DNA of 64,000 nucleotides from NCBI GenBank assembly GCA_023935145.1, contig CM043700.1:1682001-1746000 (forward strand), in the 5' to 3' direction. This document shows positions 24,646-37,300 of the stretch, piece by piece; within the stretch, counting starts at the first letter, position 1; each line of letters starts with the position of its first letter. The position numbers were made by a program, and so were the translations under genes. The stretch is from Bretschneidera sinensis (Eukaryota > Streptophyta > Magnoliopsida > Brassicales > Akaniaceae). The notes below the pieces were generated by a model. That model was not told the DNA's origin and searched no databases. It saw only the letters and a program-made list of their open reading frames with translations.

Positions 24646-25150
24646 ATGGGTTCTAGAAGGGGAACGAGAAACAGTAATGTTTGCATGTGCGGGCATCCTC
24701 CATGGTTACTCACGTCGTGGACTGATAACAACCCTGGTCGTCGATTTTTTGGAGGTCGTAATAATGGGGTAGTAGAATCTTGTTAGCATTTGAATGGTTT
24801 GATCCACCGATATGTCAACGATTGAAGCAAGTAATCCCTGGGCTTCTACGATGGATTTCTAACTTGGAGAGGAACCGATCCAATTTTGATGAAGGTTTCA
24901 TTGGTAGCAGAAATGGTGATGAATCGTCCGTTACATCAAGTGTTTGATTGGTTTGATCCAACCATAAGGAAGATGTTGTCTGCAACCATAGAACAAAAAT
25001 GGTGCATGATCCAGCTAATCGAACTGCTAAGAAGAGTATAGGTTTCTGTTGTTGTCTTTGGGTATGGGTTTTTATGTTTGGGGTGTTCATTTTATTGATT
25101 GTTGCTTCACATAATTGTTCTGGGAAGAAGATACTAAGTGAGTTTTGATA
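24646..25150 (+). pseudogene. GRF zinc-finger protein gene inside the MULE, frameshifted
   Basis: The ATG at 24646 opens MGSRRGTRNSNVCMCG, followed by LLTSWTDNNPGRRFFG. This is the core of a GRF-type zinc finger (C-x-C-G ... T-S-W-T-x-x-N-P-G-R-R-F). A stop follows at 24786. In another frame the protein continues as FEWFDPPICQRLKQVIPGLL, then, in a further frame near 25060, a hydrophobic C-terminal segment VFMFGVFILLIVASHNC. Order and parts match small plant GRF zinc-finger proteins (zinc finger, short coiled-coil, C-terminal membrane anchor). It runs opposite to the transposase and begins about 300 bp inside the left inverted repeat. It could be a captured host gene or an accessory gene of the element. 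Now broken by at least one frameshift. Confidence 0.75.
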
Positions 25151-25679
25151 TTTAGTTGTTGATTTGGCTTAGTGTGTTGTATCTTGGAAGACATTTTAGC
25201 TAATGAAATGAAAACATTTTGCAAACATTGTCTACTGTCATGTTTTGATACTTATGTTGCGTGTGCTCTCTTTGTGCCTTGTTTTGATAATCCACTGCAC
25301 AATCCAAACTGGTGCAAATGAAACAATACCATAATAGATAATGTAACAATTTCTTAACAGCTAAAATTTCAACTGATCATACATAAGTGCAATCTTCATT
25401 GCTAAAATTTCACATGATTAAACGTGCAATACACGAGTTTATCCAAAAATAACAATGAAACGCTAAGTCTATTACATCAATTGGATCCAAAACAGACCAA
25501 TCAACTAATCCATCAATAAAGACGACGACCAATCACAATCAACATAATCCATCCAAAAACTAAGATTGTTACATCAAAGCCACATGAACTACCAAAGTTT
25601 GTTACAACAAACTCACATTAACCACAATTAATTCTCTGTTACATCAAACTCACATAAACCACATAAACCATAATCAATT

Positions 25680-28600
25680 CACATCAAAGTCATATTCTCG
25701 TAGTTGATTGGGGTGGGGTTGCTTGTGTAGCTGGTTGGACTGGAGGGGTTGCTTGTGTAGTTAGTTGGATTAGAGGGATTACCCATGTAGCTGGCTGGAT
25801 TGGTGGGTTTCCTTGTGTAGATGGTCGGACTGGTGGGGTGCTTGTGTGCCTTGATCTTGTTTGAAGCTGGGAATAGTATGGTCTTTGTGCCCGTTTGTTG
25901 CTCTTTGGTTGAGATGAACCATTTGCCTACAAATTGAAAAATATATGTGACAATAGATTCCAACTCAGATATAATCCATATATATATATAACCTAATTTA
26001 TTCAGAGTTAATAACACAAAAATATTCTAAAAAGTCTGACAAGAATATAAGTTACAATTTCTTGAGATCCTGGTTGAACTGGTGTAGGGCCTTCCCTCTG
26101 CGTTGCACTATTATCAACTCTGCTTGTCTTAGGTTCAGATGTTCCACCTCCTTAGATAGAACATAAATAATAGCTTAGAGTTGTTCTTCAAAGTATTAGC
26201 ATTATGTAACCATTTTCACCTGTTGTCTCTTCTTCCTCACTTGAAGCTTTTTTCTAGGTTGCACTGGCTATTTCTCTTTCTTTCTTTTACTAGTAGCCTG
26301 CGAAGCAAAGCAGATAAAAATGTAATCAGACTCGAGTAAAATATTCATAACATGTAAACAATGCATGCGACAACAGTTAAAACATTCACACTTGGCATTT
26401 GAGTTGTAGAGCTTCTTTTGGAGGCTGTACCAATCTTGGGTTCTTACAACTCCTCTTGTTATGACCTATCCCCTGACAAACACTAAATGTTATGTTGTGA
26501 GTTTTAAATTACTCACAAGCGCACGAGTCATTTGCAATATAGTGTTGTGCAAGTGCGAGGTCGAATCCACAAGGAATTGCGTTGTGAAAATATATTTTTA
26601 TCTAAAGTAACCCAAGGTTAACCTAGTTCCGAATTTTTGATTGTATCTTGCAAAGAAATATAAACTAAACTAAATTGATTTAAAAACAACTGATAAAAAC
26701 ACTAAGGTTTTCTGAATCCACTCCACCAAAGTAAAACATATATCTTCATATTCTATATAAAAATAATCTATCAAATCATTCCATGAATCCACCATTATAC
26801 AAATCACGGCGAATACCCAAACTAAACCAAAATCATCCAATGTATCCGTTTAATTCACAAATCACAATGGATATTCAATCTAATTTGAATGATCTGTCGT
26901 ATCTGGCAGATGAAACACAAGGAATATTCAATTTAACAATTTAAAAACAATCAATCATAAGAGTCTACTCAAACAATTGAAATAGAATATTTATACTAAA
27001 AATATCATAATTGTACGAACATATCTGAAAATATAATGCTAAATAATGGCAAGGCTTTATCTTCAACCTTAGATAAAGATTTTAGCCTCGCATAATTATG
27101 AACATAATTTTCACAATTACAGTGCTAAACGTTTAAACTTTGAAACTTAAAATAAATTAAAACTAACAATACATGGATAGAGAGATTCCATTCGCAGCTG
27201 TCGTGCGGCGCTTCCCCTTTTGGTAGCAAAGCCTTCGAGATCCACCAGAATACTAGCAGAAGTCCTCCAAATTGCACTCCTTTTTGATGAAGTGAAATTG
27301 GGCTTTTATAGGGGGGTTCCATGAGTGCAATGTGTTTCTAATTTGATGTGGGATGTGTGGATATAGAATGTGTTTCCAACCGATGTGGATGTGGGATTTA
27401 AGCCTTCACATGCCCTTCAAAACTTCTATCCACGCTGAAATCCCGCACAGTCTGACATTTGTCTACTAAAACTACCATAACTTTCTCTAGAAAAATCATA
27501 TTTACAAGCCGTAAATTCTTCAGAAAATAGACATCCGGATATTTCCAAGCAGATATGACTCATCTCTTGGTTCTTTCTGAATCATTACAGTTTAATCCAC
27601 AAAAATCACTTCTGCCACGTTGAAATCACTCACAGCTTGACATTTGTTTATTAAAACTACCATAACTTTCTCTAGAAAAATCATATTTATGAGCCGTAAA
27701 ATTCTCCATAAAATAGACATCCGGATCTTTCTAAGCGTATATTGGTCATCTCATGGTTCTTCCTGAATCAATACAGTTTAATCCGCAAAGATGACTAATC
27801 TGTACACATAATTCTGGCAATTTAGTAAAACCCATTTCCAAGTGCTTGTAAACCTGTAAAACAACGAAAAACAAGTCAAAGTAACAAATTCCTAAGCTAA
27901 CAAATGTAAATTAAGGAGTCAAAATATGCAATATTTGGCACTCATCATGTTACAATACCACCTTCGTGTCCTACCTTAGGGTCTCTAATCCTCTTTTTCT
28001 TTGGCCTACCTGTTGGTTTCCTAAATGGAGGTGGGTTTGGTGGTTCATCAGATGTTTTGGGCCATAATAATGGCCATTAAGTGGCTCAATGCTAAGGTCA
28101 TAGGACATAAAGCAGTACCCAACATGGTAAAAATGTTTGACATAACCCTCAGGTTGTTCTATATTAGTATATATTGCACTTATGCCATGCTTGCATGGGA
28201 TCCCAGTAACATCCTATTTGAAGCGTGCACACGCGTGTTTTGCTAAGTCGACAGTATAAGTGTCACTTCCGCTCTCAACTTCATAACTCTTACCACCAGA
28301 CAATGAGGGCATACAATCCTTTGAGGCCAACTTCAGTTTCTCCAGTTTAGGTTGTGTTTTTGGATATAGTGGTCCTTCATGCCTCTCCATCCAAGCTCTT
28401 TTTTTTAACAAACCTACCCATAAGTTTCTTCCTTATATTCTTAAACATTTTAATTATAGGTTGGTCCCTAGCCGGAAGGATGAAACTATTAAAAGTTTCA
28501 CACAAATTGTTGAGAAGCATGTCAGACTTGGTATATGGTAAGAATGCATGCTTAGACTAGAACCTAGGGTCAATCACCTATTTGTAAGCATTGTCATCCA

Positions 28601-30595
28601 ATTCCTTCATTTTCCCCATATGAATCTTAAACCAATTTTTAGTTGTTGATTTTGCTGCTGCCCACAAAAGGTGTTTCAGCTCCTGTCCTTTGAAAGTTTT
28701 TTTTCATGTTGCCATACATATGCCTCAGGCGGAATCTGTTAGCAACTGTTAGGACTATATCTTCAAATGTTGGCACTAAGCCCTATAAGACATTAGGAAG
28801 ACAATTAATATAAACTTATGCAATATTTACTATAATTATTTATATATTTTATTTCATGACAGTTGTACCTTCTACTGATCACTAATGAAGGTCTATATTC
28901 TTTCACCCACAGTGCCAATGTTTCCAATGAGCTTGACCAGGAACCATGACCATGCTTCCTTGGTTTTAGCCTCCAATACTACATATACAATGGGGAATAT
29001 GTCTTCATTTCCATCAGCACCAACTGCAACAAGCATTTGACCACGGCTGGGGGCTTCAGATGGCATCCGTCAAGGCTTATTAATGGACTGCACCCAACCC
29101 CTTTCTTCCAAGCCTCAAAACAAATGTAGTCTTTTGAACACTGGTAGAGAATAATTTATGTCACAAAGCATGTCAACTATGCTACCAGGATTTGCTTTTT
29201 TTTATCTCTGCACAATAATCCCACAACCTTCTGTACTGATCCTTGTAACTTCCATATATTTCTTTAAGTGTCGTGTTCTTAGCCCTTCATGCCAAAATAT
29301 CAACACCAAAGTCTTGCATTGTATCTCTCACAACATACATAGGCTTATGAGTTGGATCATTTCTAAACCTTTCCATGTAGTTTTTTGCCAAAAATTTGGG
29401 GTTATAATGTCTATTATATCTTGTTCTTGGAAATGAGTGGGTTGGGCCTAGATTCCTAATATGATATGTGGAGGACTCTCTCAACCTTGGAGCATATAAC
29501 ACACAGTTGCAAGTTTTGTGACGACACTTCACCTTCACCCTTATTTTATCATTTTTCACAAATTAGATTGCATATCCTTTCAGAATTGAATACTTAATGA
29601 ATGTTTCTCTCAGAATTGCCTTCGAACCAAATACAATGCACATCTTTAATTTAGGATCCCCCATGCTTGTTTCAGGGTTGAATTTTGACCACCCTAGCCC
29701 ATCAGAATTTCGAGGGTTGTGCAAGTCATCTGACCCAGCATAGTCAGAACCATCATCATTTACTCCCTCATCAGACTCAACTCCAAAAAACGTTGCATCT
29801 TCGAAACTGCCAACATTGTCCCCCCCCCAATCTATGAACCAATAATCCTTTCACCAATATTATCCTCCAAACCATGTCATCCTCCCCAAGCCCATCATCA
29901 TCACTATCCTTAAAGTCATAGTCACTCACACTATACTCACCACTAGAAAAACCCTCCTCATTACCTTCCTCAGTACCCTCTTCATTATCCTTTTCATTAC
30001 CCTCCTCATCATGTAGAGACTCCCCAACCTCATAAAACTCCTCACCCTGAACACCAAATCATTTTCAGACTCATCACCACCACCACTTAACTCATCAACA
30101 AATACTGGCACATCATTATTGCCTCATCATCCATCACTTCCCTACTCAACTGGAACATCATGGTATTCTAAGGCCAACACTGACTTAGGCATATCAGAAG
30201 AAAGGTATTCTTGTTCAACATAACTGGCACCTTCATGTTGCCATATATACTGCACATAGACATCCATCATCACCTCAGGCTTAATCAAATCAATGAAATC
30301 TTTTACATCTTGATCAGTTGCAAGTCTCTTAAAGACATTCTGTACACTACCAGGTTTGGTGTAATAAGTACTGAAAATCAGTGACCCCAACACTTCTTAA
30401 CATGTCTGTGACCTCATAGATAGACATCTTATCACTGACACAGCCATCGTAAATCATCGTCTTACCCACAATGTATTTCTTACATGGTTTGGATATGAAA
30501 TAACAATTATAATGAAATTTTATAGAAAAATACACAGAATCCATTGATATATATGAAAAAAATACCAATATTTGTAAGGGACACAATAAGAACAC
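25680..30595 (-). pseudogene. MURA-type transposase gene of the MULE, broken
   Basis: Read on the minus strand from right to left: an N-terminal part ending TDQDVKDFIDLIKPEV (30142-30490); a low-complexity acidic and basic linker (29926-30111); the MuDR DNA-binding region with VKCRHKTCNCVLYAPRL, HSFPRTRYNRHYNPKFLAKNY and DFGVDI (29287-29559); the DDE-type MULE domain with LVAVGADGNEDIFPIVYVVL and AWSWFLVKLIGNIG (about 28880-29040); a SWIM zinc finger remnant with GIPCKHGISAIYTN (about 28160-28250), one of whose Cys positions reads Arg; a CCHC-like knuckle CQGIGHNKRSC (about 26420-26480); and a proline- and threonine-rich tail built of short repeats (25690-25840). Several stops and frameshifts and the solo LTR at 26493 break the frame. 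It cannot be functional. Confidence 0.88.
26493..27947. mobile_element. Solo LTR nested in the MULE transposase gene
   Basis: A 1455-bp sequence starting TGTTGTGAGT and ending CACTCATCA interrupts the transposase reading. The host pentamer TGTTA is duplicated at 26488-26492 and 27948-27952. Removing one copy plus the insert restores the zinc-knuckle reading across the site. TG...CA ends, a 5-bp target duplication and no coding content fit a solo LTR. It contains two imperfect tandem copies of about 170 bp (about 27434-27600 and 27617-27783). Confidence 0.85.
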
Positions 30596-31639
30596 TTAAG
30601 CATCAATGGAAAACAGGACATTGTTAAGGTTAAAATAGATGCAATTTTCACACAAGCAAACAATGTTGGAGAAACTGTCATTTAATAAATGTTAGAAACA
30701 AATACAGTAAAGATTAGAACATCCTCTCACTAAGGTTATGGAGCCTCAAACAACTTTCTATATATTCTCGTACTTACATTCTTGCTCTAGGAGTAGAATT
30801 AAGTTAGAATTGAATCAAACAGTTCATTTCAATTTAGCAATCCATTATTGTAGTCACTTAAGCATTTGAATTTCAAAATCTTTTGATCATTTATTATCTG
30901 TCATATGTCTATACAAGCTCAAACATCCCTTAACAATTAACTAGAAGTTCCCTCTCATTGAAAAAAGTCCATTAATGATTTCAGTCAAGGGAAACAAACC
31001 CTTATAACTTAATTATAAACATGGAGAGAGTTGAACAGAGCGAAGAAACAAATACATGTATAAAACATGCATAAATATACACTGAATCATGCTACATTTT
31101 CTCGAGGAAACATGCATAAATATACACTGAATTATTCAAACAAAAACATAGAGAGAGAAGAAACGATAACTTTTCGGTGAGGGACTGATGAAGAAAGTCG
31201 ATTTTAGACTGAATACTGCTTTCAAGCAGATCAGAAGTCGTCTTCCTTTTCACTGCTCTCGGAAATTGACATGTGAACAGTAAATATTAGGCAATATCCT
31301 TGATTTTTAAGCAATCTAAAATTGTTTCCTACCGTTTCTCACCAACCAAACAAAACAAAACTGAAAATATATATGAGAGGGGGAGAGTGAAACACAAGTA
31401 CCTGGAGTCGCGAACGTCGCGAGAGGGAGACGAATTCGAGAGAATGTCCATAGTGAGAGAGAGAAGATGATTTTGGGGAGACATAAACTCATTGCGTCGT
31501 TAGGAGGATGAGAGGTAACAACGAGAACTCGTCGCATCGCGAGGTGAGATGTAACGACGAGAGACGAAGCTGATTTTGCCCTAAAATTAATTAAGGATTG
31601 AGAGAGGGTAGAGTAGGCATTTTATTTGGTTTCTAAAGC

Positions 31640-31809
31640 CAGTGCGAGCCTTGTTGCATGTGCGACGTTAGTTTTTGTAACGGTGTTTGGCTTTTGGGAC
31701 CCAATTGTTACGTTTTTGACATGTTAAGGACCCGATTGTTTAAATTGAAACTATAAAGATCTAATTATAATTAGGTCCAAACATTAGGGACGAAAATAGA
31801 CATTTACCC
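31640..31809 (-). repeat. MULE right terminal inverted repeat
   Basis: This is the inverted partner of 24181-24350. The outermost bases GGGTAAATGTC (read on the minus strand) are identical. Confidence 0.9.
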
Positions 31810-31818
31810 AATATTTTT

Positions 31819-32076
31819 TTTCCTTACCCCACAAGTGTGTTATTTTCAACTTGTTTCATTTGTTTGTGGTCTGGTTGATTGACTGTAAATCCAATGAACG
31901 TAATCCTCCCACTTTGATATCTTCTGCAATACAACCCGAAATATTAAAAAAGAGAAAGAAAATAAAAATCTAAAACTCTAATTGTGAACCACTCGCCAAC
32001 AGATACTACTGCAAAGCCCTCTTTCGTGAATCATGGCTAAAACTTGAGAGGGAAGAAAAAAGAACGAAGAACCAAA
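31819..32076 (+). promoter_or_regulatory. Short promoter and 5' UTR of paralogue 2
   Basis: Only 258 bp separate the MULE target duplication from the ATG. There is no strong TATA box; AATCATGG and A-rich leader DNA precede the start. Normal upstream elements may have been displaced beyond the MULE. Confidence 0.4.
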
Positions 32077-34329
32077 ATGGCCTCCATATCAACATGCTTC
32101 ACTGTATATCCGAAGTACTCTCACTCAATCTTCCTTTCAAAACACATAATTCACCTTAAACCTCCTGGTTCTTTTTCTAGAATCCAAACGCTGACTTTCC
32201 CGAGAATCGCCAGGAAAATTCCTGGCTCTAGGGTTTTAGTGAGGGCGAGCATAGATGTGGCGAGCGCAATTAGGCCTGGAGGCGTTGTGGAGAGCGACAA
32301 ATTGCCGTCAGATGTGCGAAAGCGAGCAATGGACGCAGTGGACGAGTGTGGAGGGAGGGTTACGATTGGGGATGTGGCGAGCAAAGCTGGACTTAAACTC
32401 AATGAAGTTCAAAGGGCACTGCAGGCGCTCGCTGCTGATACCAATGGCTTCTTGGAGGTATTCATTTCAATTTTTAGTCTATACGATATCAGTTCCTTCG
32501 AATTCATGCACTGGAGTTGGATTGGTTTCGAGTTATTATCCGGTATTAGTATAATGAATTCTGCTAATTACTACTCCTATAATACAACCGTTTTATTGCT
32601 GGTAATTTCATTGGTGAAGCCTGCTATAACACCACTTTGATGGAGCTGTGAGCTTAGTAGGACCGCTTTAACATTAATTTGACGATGATAATTGTGCTTG
32701 GAAAACTGAATTTCAACAGCTCAACAAGAAATACTTGGAAGTTTTCAGTGGTGAAACCAAAAATGGGAATGCAAGTATCTCTGCAGGGGATGAGTTCTTT
32801 TTATGATTACTGAAATCCTATTGAGGATAATTACTTGAGCAATCAAATGTTCTCCATGTCCGTTTTTCATCTTTTGTTGGAGTGCCTGTTGGCTCGTAGT
32901 TTAATAGAAATGGCTTATTGTGTTTTGGGTATATGTTGGGTTGTCTCCGGTTCCGTTAGAGATGAACTTTGGGCTTGGAGTGGTATTCTTTGATAACTCT
33001 TTCTATCTTTTGGCTTGTTTGGAATGTGAGTATCAAAAGGGCTTTTTTTGGGGAAGAACAATCTATAGATATAATTAGAGATAGATGGTTTAGTTCTCTT
33101 AATTTTTGGTTTAAGGGAAAAAATTGTTAAGAGGATGATTTCATAGATTTTGTGAATACTATCTTGTAGATAGTCTTCTGTGCATGGGTTGTATCCTCTT
33201 TGTGCTTTTTTTATACAATATTTACTTATTGAAAAAAGGAATGTTCCCCAACCACAGGCTAAGTAAACAAATCAGGCTGGAACTCATGTTTGTTGAACTC
33301 ACCACTGCTCTTTGAATTGTCAATATATCCTAAAAGTAACTCCTTCTGTGGGTGATGTAATATTGGTGTAATGTAACATCATTGTGCAACAGCATATAAG
33401 AAAATAATAGAATGTGGTAAAATAGCCTGAAATAAACACACTCCTACGTGTAAGGGAACTGACTTACTGTTGATTAAATTCAAGGGAAGAATTTAATCTT
33501 AACTTATAGAGATTTGCTTTTTGATGCTTTGCACTCTACTTGTTTTACGCTTTTTGTTCTTCTAGATTTTGTTTATTTTTGCATTGATGTAACATTATTC
33601 ATTTTTAGCGTCATATTCCATGTTCCAAGCACTTTCGCACTTTTGCTGATAAGTTTTTTAGGAATAATGTAAATAACATACAAAATGTACATCTAAACAA
33701 ATAGTTGTAGTTCCCCTTACTGGATTTCTATAAAAATACTGAAGTTTATGTGCTTGGTAAAGCTTGTAAATTAATTTCTATAACTGTTGATGTGGTTGAT
33801 TACTTGTTTGGATGCTTCCAGAACTTTTTTGGGTAAAAGTAGCCACTAAGTGTTATTAAATTCTTCCCCAGTTGAGGATTGTGTTGTGTAGGCTATCGTA
33901 CAATTTGTGGTTATTCCTTGTGTCTGTAATATTAGTCTAGGAGTCTTAGTAAGCCGGTGCTATCTTTGCATAGACGAGGCTGAATTCATTCATCATATTT
34001 TATTGCATTGTCCTTGGACTAGACAATTGTGGGATATGGCTCTTTGGTGCTTGGCCTTTATTGGGTTGAAGCCTGTTGCATTGATGTGGAGTTATGGGTT
34101 AGCTGGGATTCAAGCGCATAAAGAGACAAGGAAAGTAGTAGCTTTGATTCCCCCCTCTGTCTTTTCAAGCGTTTGGATTGAGAGAAATATGAGGGCTTTT
34201 GATGTGGAGGAAAAATCTATTGAGATCACAAAGGATAGGTGGCTTGTATATCCTTGTTTTTTGGTCTAATGGATGTTTTTGTGTAAACGAAGTTGAGCTC
34301 TTAGAGTTTGTTTATCGTTCGTCATGTAG

Positions 34330-34362
<33 letters not shown>

Positions 34363-37300
34363 CTGTACTTATCAAAAAAAGACTAGGAGAATAGCCATCG
34401 CCTGGGTTTGCCTAAGAATTCTAACAACTACATAGCCGATATTGCACTAAACTGAATGTGAATGTGAAGATTTTCATCTAACATAGATACTGAAAAGCTG
34501 AATGGAAAGTACTATTACATAATTTATGGGTATTGTCCTCTTAGCCATTAAGAAAACCTATCTTCTGTAATTTTGTGACTAAATAATTGATTTTCGTGTG
34601 TTAGTGATCTTTTTGCCTCTATAGAATTTGATAGGAAACATGTTGAGCTATCTATTAGTTTTATTTTTAGCCCTTTGAAGTTCTTGATTTCGTGAGTGCA
34701 ATGGTTTTCAAGATGGTTTTAACAGGTCTCAGATGAAGGTGATGTCCTTTATGTTTTCCCAAAGGACTATCGCACAAAGCTTGCTGGCAAGTCATTTTGG
34801 ATAAAGATTGAACCTTTGGTTGATAAGGCAAAGGTATTGATCCTCATTACATTTTGCAATTGGACTTGGTTTTCTGGGGAGAAAAATGGGACAAGAAACT
34901 TGCTAGTATCTTATGACTTGTACACTTATCCTGATCTTTTCTGTACTTGGTAGGCTGCAGCTGAGTATTTAGTAAGGGTTTCCTTTGGGACAGCACTGAT
35001 TGCTTCAATTGTTCTTGTTTATACGACAATCATTGCTCTTCTTTCAAGTAGAAGGTATCTGTAAACCTTTATCAGTTAAATCATTTCAATTTTTTATATC
35101 CTACTTGTTAATATAAGTGATTCTTATTGTTATCAATTACTTAGTAATAGCAAGATATTGACAACTTACTTTTGGTAAAAGTGAGGAAGATAATCGTGGA
35201 AGACGTGGAGGAAGATCATACGACACAGGATTCACGTTCTACTTGAGTCCCTCTGATCTGTTTTGGTAATATTTTCTCTGACTGTCAGAAATACGAGCAC
35301 TGTTTCAAAACATACTGTTTATGAACTGTAATAAGGCTTGAGTTATGGGTTGAGTAATTGTCAGGCCAACTGGATCAGCTAGATAGGGAACATATAAACA
35401 ATATAAAAGTAGATAACATAATAATCAGCGCAAGAAAGCTATAGATATTAATTGGAAAAAGTTAAAAGAAGTATTTTTAGCAGAATATTGATTTGGTAAC
35501 ATGACAAATGTACAGTTGCAGATTCTAGTATTGGTTTTTTCTTAATTAATGAGGTAATGCGCGTGTTTTCCTGCCCCATTTTAGAGTGTTGGTAAGGAAA
35601 TTTCGCTGCACACTAAGTGGACAAGTGGTTCAAGGCTTGTGTGTGGGTTTGAACCATTAAAAAGAAAATTCATGAGTGAGCACATCTTTTGAGTTGGTAT
35701 AAGGTGCTCTGGTAAACTCTTTTTTTTCTTTTTATTTGAGAAGTGGTGCTCTATTAAAGTTAAAATCTATGGATCTATTTTTTTCCTAAGTTCTAGCATT
35801 AGTCAATATTGATTATCCATGTGTGGTGGCATAAAACCAGCTAAGTACTATTATTAAATTATTATATTCCTGCTGGACATAAGTAAGTACATTACCTATG
35901 ATTATAAGACAAATATAACATCTCGCTCCTGTAATTAACTCTTCTACTTTCATGTATCAAACAGTTGATATATAGAGGAAACTTTGGGCAATATTTTTAG
36001 TTGCTTTGTATTTATTTCATGCAAGGTACTGGGATCCGTATTACTATAGAAGACGACGAGTTCGGACAGATGATAAAGACAGGATGAACTTTATTGAATC
36101 TGTATGTTGAAAAAAGTTGAATCGTGTTTCATGATTTACTAGCTGCTTCCTTTTCAGGAGAGAAAATTTTGACTATATTAATGTCTGCTTTTTAGGTTTT
36201 CTCATTTGTATTTGGGGATGGTGATCCAAATCAGGGAATTGAAGAAGAAAGGTGGAAGTTGGTAATTTTTGAGCACTGAATTCAGTGGTCCGTTGCTTGT
36301 GACATTTGGTTTCACCTTATTGGTTGTAATTTTTCACTTCTTTAGCTGCTAGCTATCTCTTTGGTCAAACTTACATTGTTATGTAGGGTTCTGTAAATTC
36401 TCTCCTTCTATCCCTTATTTCTTTCATGGTCTCTGTAAATCCCTCCTTACATGTTAAAGCTCTGTATTCTCTTTCTTAGACTGGGTAAATTATCATGCCA
36501 AGATTAATTTTGATTGAAATTTAAATGTTAACCTTGTTAGTCCTTATATTTTGCCCCTGTGGTGCAGACAAAATGCTCATAAAATCAAATTTTGGTTCTA
36601 ATGTTAATTATGTAGATAAGTCAGTTGGATGTACATGAATTTAGCTATATGTATAAAAATACCCCGCCTTCACAGGAAGGTGGGAAAGGAAAAGGAGAAG
36701 GGGGAAAAAGATGTCTTAAATTGTCAATTGATTGTTTCAACTGAATGACCGATGACCTCTTTTTTGTCACACTTGGTCATGTAAATAGGGTCTGTAAGAT
36801 GTTATCATGGTGGGTCCCAATTCTTTTTGGGTTTTCACTTGAATTTATTTGTTACTTATCATTTAGGCCAAGATTTACTGTAGGGAATCAGATTCACAAA
36901 ACAAATGAAGCAGTTATGGATAAAGATCTTGAAAGTAGTAGATTTTGACGGATATTTCTTGCTTTTGAGTTGTGATTGATAGTGATATTCTTTTCCTTCT
37001 CCCCCCAAGTGTTCCTTTTACTGTCATTTGACCGACTCATGTCTTAATGATTCTTATTTAAGAAGATAATAGTTAGCATGAGAATGTAGTGACTTAGTCA
37101 TTCTTTGTTATGCATGTTGCAGATCGGACAATATATAGCTTCTAATGGCGGTGTTGTTGCAGCCGAAGAACTTGCCCCATATCTTGATGTTCAAACTACA
37201 GAGGGGGCTATGGTATGATTATGTTTGATGTAATCTAGCTTGTCAGTAAAATTAAGTTCCAGTAGTTTGTTTTTACTGCTTGTTATGAAAAAACAGTTTG

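Larger units (their letters stand above)
24181..31809. mobile_element. Mutator-like element (MULE), 7.6 kb, decayed
   Basis: The left end GGGTAAATGTCTATTTTCGT is repeated in inverse orientation at the right end. The similarity runs about 120-170 bp inward (CAATCGGGTCCTTAACATGTC in both). The host sequence AATATTTTT is duplicated exactly on both sides (24172-24180 and 31810-31818), the 9-bp target duplication typical of Mutator elements. Inside are a broken MURA-type transposase on the minus strand, a broken GRF zinc-finger gene on the plus strand and a solo LTR. It lies between the two At5g03900-like genes, with its right end 268 bp before the ATG of the second. Confidence 0.93.

Noticed and set aside
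24815..25090. Minus-strand 91-residue frame inside the MULE
   Set aside because: It is antisense to the GRF gene remnant.
32255..32554. 99-residue plus-strand frame in exon 1 of paralogue 2
   Set aside because: It is an alternative frame of a well-supported coding exon.
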